Of a stretch of DNA of 64,000 nucleotides, positions 60,001-64,000 are shown one piece after another. This stretch comes from Eucalyptus grandis (Eukaryota; Streptophyta; Magnoliopsida; Myrtales; Myrtaceae). Made by a program: the position numbers and the translations under genes. The notes beneath the pieces are model-generated. The model saw only the letters and a program-made list of their open reading frames with translations, ran no database searches and had not been told where the DNA came from. Location: the NCBI RefSeq assembly GCF_016545825.1, contig NC_052619.1:64366115-64430114 (forward strand), written 5' to 3'. Position 1 is the stretch's first letter. Each line of letters starts with the position of its first letter.

Positions 60001-61397
60001 CGTGGCGTGCTAAAGACTTTATTATTGTCCCCCTTATTTTCTTCCCCTCTCCCCCTTCCTAGATAATAGTGAAATAGATAAGAGGTGAAAAAAGAAAAAT
60101 TGGAATTTGCTGGGCAGTCCCCCCCACACACTTTTTATTATTTATTTGTTCGTTTTTGCTCCTCTTTTTTCTTTTCTTTTCTTTTCTTACCTTTCGGGAT
60201 ACTTTTGACCGGATCAAATGGGAAAGCAGGAAATTTTTGGTGTTGTTTTTGTTTTGGTTTGGTTTGGTGCTATTCAGGGAGGAATCACTGTTGTGGGTCT
60301 TTATTTTCGTGTGGGATTTTTCTTCTCTTCCTCTTTTGGTCCTTTTGTATTGGAGCTGGTCATTGGTTTTATGCATTATCTACTCCTACAGCTAACATGG
60401 TTTTTCTTTTTCTTTTTCTTTTTTTATCCTTTTTCCCTCTTGCTTGATTTATTGAGAGTTTGAGGGATGTCTATAGGGAGTCAATTTTTTCTGTCGAAAT
60501 CGCCCTTAATTTTAGAGATTGTAAGCATTTATTCCCGGACGGTTACATAAGATTCCATGATCTTTAATTTTTTATTTTCGGTCTTAATTGTCCATTCATT
60601 TGTTTTCCTTCGTATGTACAATCAACGTGATTTTTTTCCTTGGTACATCTTTCTTTTCTTTTTAATGAAAGTCTCTCTTAAAATATGATGAATGAATTAA
60701 CATAGTTAGATAAGATGTTTTATGGAAAAGATACGCAGATAAATAATTACATTCATTTAATATTTTCTTCCGTCTTAAAGCAATTAAGAGTAATAGAGAC
60801 ATTTCATAAAGAAAAGAAAGAAGATGAAAGTACGCTTTTGCTTTTTAAAAGTCACATGCAATATAACACGCTAAAGCAAAAAATAACGGGAAGGGTAAAG
60901 GTCATAACAAAATGAAAGTTTAGAGATATTGTATAAAATTAGCATGCTAATGCTAGGATGGGCTAATTCACAAATACTTTGGTTTGGCATAAGTTCATAA
61001 TATTAAGAAATTTTTTTATGTCAAATTGGCCTTTCTCTCTCTAAAGATTGTATGAGCACTTGTGCCACCTCTACTATTGTAAAATATCTATCACCACACG
61101 TATGTGAAAATTGTAGGATGGTAACAATGACATGATTGTTTCCTTTGAGCAGGACACTCCATGCACAAAAATGCTTGTGAGAGAGAGAGAGAGAGAGGTT
61201 GTAGCCCCAAAGGCATTTGAAATTTCATTTCTTTAAATAATGATAGGACACAAATTACAACAATGGTTGCTTCAAGATTGCTAATCTGACGAAATTTCCA
61301 TGCCCCAGTATTTGTCACGAGCAGCAGCCGCTCCCTGTTGCTCTAGCATCACTCCTAAGCATCTGCTTGAAGAGGTGATGAAGCATGGATGAAAGAA
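60000..61397. other. Intergenic region between Di19 promoter and DPD1 3' end
   Basis: T-rich DNA with several hydrophobic but compositionally biased ORFs and no recognisable gene. A GA run lies at 61173-61196. The last few hundred bases are likely DPD1 3' UTR. Confidence 0.5.
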
Positions 61398-63631
61398 TCA
61401 GCTTGAACTTTTCTTCTTCTTGACACTGTTGAGATCTGTGGCTTTGAAAGATCTCTGTACGAGGTCAGAGGGCAGAATCTTGAGGTCGTGTGTCAATCTC
61501 TGAAGAATTGCTGACAATATGTTCACGTCCGACATAGCCCTATGAGCTGAACCCACCAATGGAATTCCGTAATGCTCGCGAAGCGATTGCAACGATATGC
61601 TTGAAGAAGGTTTCATTCCTGTCAAAAGAAGGCAAATACATTCAAGTCTTACTGTACGTACAGTTAATAGAATTCGTCAGTGAAGCAAACCATTTATGTG
61701 CACGTGCATAAGTCATTTGCCGCGTGCACAGAGAGAGAGAGACCTTTAGATTTCATCAACTCACGTGCCAGAGGAAGTGTGTCGATGAATAGCCAGTTTG
61801 CAGGAATCTCATAGGAGCAGCGATTAAATTCCTTTGACAAAAAAGGCACGTCAAAACGTCGAGCATTATGAGCGACAAAGAAGACTAATCCCCCAGATTT
61901 TTCGCGGCTCCTCACAAATTGAAGTAATATCGGTATCAAGTCCTCCATCCTACATAACCAAATTCCACTTCTGATCTGAGAAAATAATTTCAGCCAAAGA
62001 GCTAAAAACCTATAGACTTCCAAAATTGAGGAAAGCTGAAGAGCAACAGGACAACCATCAGCTTAGTATTTCATTAAGAAGACAATCCAGCCAACAAAGC
62101 ACATAACACAGGTAATGGGAAACCATCTCATGTCACTTCATTATTTTCCAAAGAGAAGCCAAACTATAAAACCATTCCGTTTCTGCTCAACTAGCTATAA
62201 TCTCGCAAGTACTGGGTAATACAGACTGGACATCCAAACTATCAGTTGAAGAGGCATTTAAAACACAAAAGCAAGACAAACTGCTAATAGAAGACTCAAC
62301 AACAATAAAAAGCTTTTTTCAAAAGAAGAACTAAGGATTCCATCTTCTTGTTGCAGCCACAAGTCCCCAAGCATGAATAGTCCTTTCCAGCACAAAAGCT
62401 TCTACTTTTTGAGGGGTGCACAAGGGTCACTACTGTCACCTAAGGTGAACAAATAACATCATCCTTTTAATGACAAGTCTGCTTATAACTAACGGTCAAA
62501 TTTTAGCTAAATCTCAAGCATGGTCCAATGGTTCATCTTAACCCCCCACAGAAGAACCTGTTCTCTTTGGAGCTCATGAAAGTGAAACACAGTTTTCGCA
62601 GTTACTACATTCTCATCATTTGGTTTTTCCTTTTCCTAATTCAACACCAAAAGGGGCAACAAATAAAAAAAGCATAGGCACGGGAGCAGCATGTACATCA
62701 AATGAAGGTTGCCTGAGGTATCTGTATCGGGTAATGTACTCAGAAGAAAAGTTCAAGGAGCAGTGCTCCTAACTTTTTGCCCACAGATGATTACTCAGTC
62801 AAAACATGTTAAACATAATAGACAACTTGAAAAGGACACTAATGCTTATATAAAAACATTGATAAACTTGATCAGAACCATGAACTTTGAGAAATAAAAG
62901 ATATTGTGATCTGAATATACCACTTGAGACATATTGGACTATCTTTAATGTTGAGGAAGCTTTTTTCACGTGATCATTTTCTTGTCGCTTTAATTCATAT
63001 ACTGAAGTTGACAATACAAATTCATACTTGCAAGTGAATAGATATACCTGGGAACCTCAGGCCTGTTCACCATATGGGTTGTAATGCCATGAATATAAGC
63101 ATTCGGAACAGAACGTCCTGGATTTACAAGCGTCTGGAAAGTGCTATTCTTGCCCCCTGAAAGATCTTGCAACGCAATCTCAATGATTCTTTCACTCTCT
63201 CTACTAAATCCTGTAGTCTCCAGATCAAAGACAATTAGGGTCACAAGGCTGGCTAATTCTTTGTTCTCAGCAATCTTTTGTTGAACATCAGAATACTCAA
63301 TTTTGCAGAACTCGGTTATTCCTGTTTTTTCTATGTTCAGCGTTGTGCTTGCAGAGATTATAGCATCCGAAACTCCATCCCTAACATCACTGTGTTTATT
63401 GCCTAGGGTCTTGTTCCTTCCCCCTGTTCTTGAAGAAGATGGTCTCCTTATCCATTTCCTACTGTATCCTCCTTCAAGCCCAGAAGTCTTTGAACTGAAC
63501 AATGTAAAGTGAGAAGCGTTCTTGTCAGGTCTACCAAGAGTGTGGAAGCTTTGACGCCAGAAACCAGCCAATCTCGGTATTCCAACTCTTGAAATTTGTA
63601 AGATTGAGAAGCACATAGTGAGAGTTCGCAT
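61398..63631 (-). CDS. DPD1: DPD1-type organellar DEDDh 3'-5' exonuclease
   Basis: Mg-dependent exonuclease that in Arabidopsis degrades plastid and mitochondrial DNA in pollen and ageing leaves. Exons on the minus strand: 63048-63631, 61744-61949 and 61398-61618, with phases joining to 336 residues (Arabidopsis DPD1 is slightly shorter). The start MRTLTMCFSILQISRVGIPR is Arg/Ser-rich and near-neutral in acids, consistent with an organelle transit peptide, followed by the conserved GLEGGYSRKWIRRP block. The exonuclease domain has FDLETTG (D136, E138), IVNPG/ITTHMV-type sequence, HNARRFD (D228) and HRAMSD (H289, D294), giving the complete DEDDh catalytic set. The C-terminus is a Lys/Ser tail. 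Intron 1 is about 1.1 kb. A possible leader intron acceptor lies near 63709. Confidence 0.92.
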
Positions 63632-64000
63632 CTGAGATTGAAGGACAAAGGATTTGGAACTGAACAGGAGGAGAATATGATGTCACTCCATTGCTCCAGC
63701 TATTACCTAAAATTCAAAGTAAGAATCTCAGAAATGTTGAACTTGCAAGACAAGCATGTGACAATCAATCCCACTGCAAAGCAGTGTGAAGAAGAGACAT
63801 CTGCAAGCACACAAGATACAGCAAATAGAATGCAGGCGACCCACGTATTTATCTATTATCATACCAAATAAGACAAGGTTTTTCTCAATCGTTTTGAGCC
63901 AGCCATGTTTTTTTTTCCCAGTTGCTACAACCCAACGGACGGAAACAATTGTAAATTCATATTCATTACAAGCAACGCCTAAAACCGAGTTAGAGAACGC
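63632..64000 (-). other. DPD1 leader and upstream DNA to window edge
   Basis: A TTTTAG acceptor-like signal near 63709 suggests an intron in the leader, but its donor would lie upstream and was not identified. No other gene was recognised. Confidence 0.35.

Noticed and set aside
60085..60463. Hydrophobic ORFs rich in Phe and Leu
   Set aside because: They follow from T-rich DNA in overlapping frames. No conserved motif or gene structure.
14055..63631. Organellar DNA gene cluster (mtSSB and DPD1)
   Set aside because: The two genes are about 45 kb apart with unrelated genes between; chance proximity is the simplest explanation.

Overview
This is plant nuclear DNA. Genes are split by many short introns, almost all GT-AG. 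Intergenic DNA is AT-rich with CT microsatellites and MITE-like elements, and every confident protein is a plant family member. A woody eudicot is likely. The repeat style and the local tandem duplications suggest Myrtales (eucalypt-like), but that is inference only.

Layout. (1) 1.3-8.6 kb, + strand: complete 14-exon gene for translation initiation factor eIF3a, followed by a shrunken tandem copy (8.6-12.7 kb) that keeps only the first and last coding exons. (2) 14.0-16.8 kb, + strand: mitochondrial single-stranded DNA-binding protein. (3) 16.9-31.3 kb: a tandemly duplicated block. Each unit carries a secreted GUB_WAK (galacturonan-binding) gene on the + strand and a PP2C phosphatase gene on the - strand. 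The first PP2C copy is a wreck; the second is nearly complete but has a one-base frameshift. (4) 35.0-41.2 kb, - strand: 18-exon kinesin-14 with a calponin-homology domain. (5) 41.6-51.9 kb: a gene-poor stretch with repeats, a SINE and MITE-like elements. (6) 51.9-55.5 kb, + strand: RING plus PHD protein with an acidic N-terminus. (7) 56.4-59.7 kb, - strand: Di19 zinc-finger protein, containing a U12-type AT-AC intron. (8) 61.4-63.6 kb, - strand: DPD1-type organellar exonuclease.

The genes are ordinary housekeeping and regulatory genes, not an operon or joint pathway. Two of them (mtSSB and DPD1) act on organellar DNA, but they are 45 kb apart and nothing in the sequence links them. The most interesting material is structural: the eIF3a mini-gene whose remaining introns are phase-compatible, the AT-AC intron, a GC-AG intron kept in both PP2C copies, and the two tandem duplications with readable breakpoints. 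I did not find a new multi-gene system. All exon coordinates were derived by hand from splice signals, reading phase and family knowledge; no alignment or transcript data were available.
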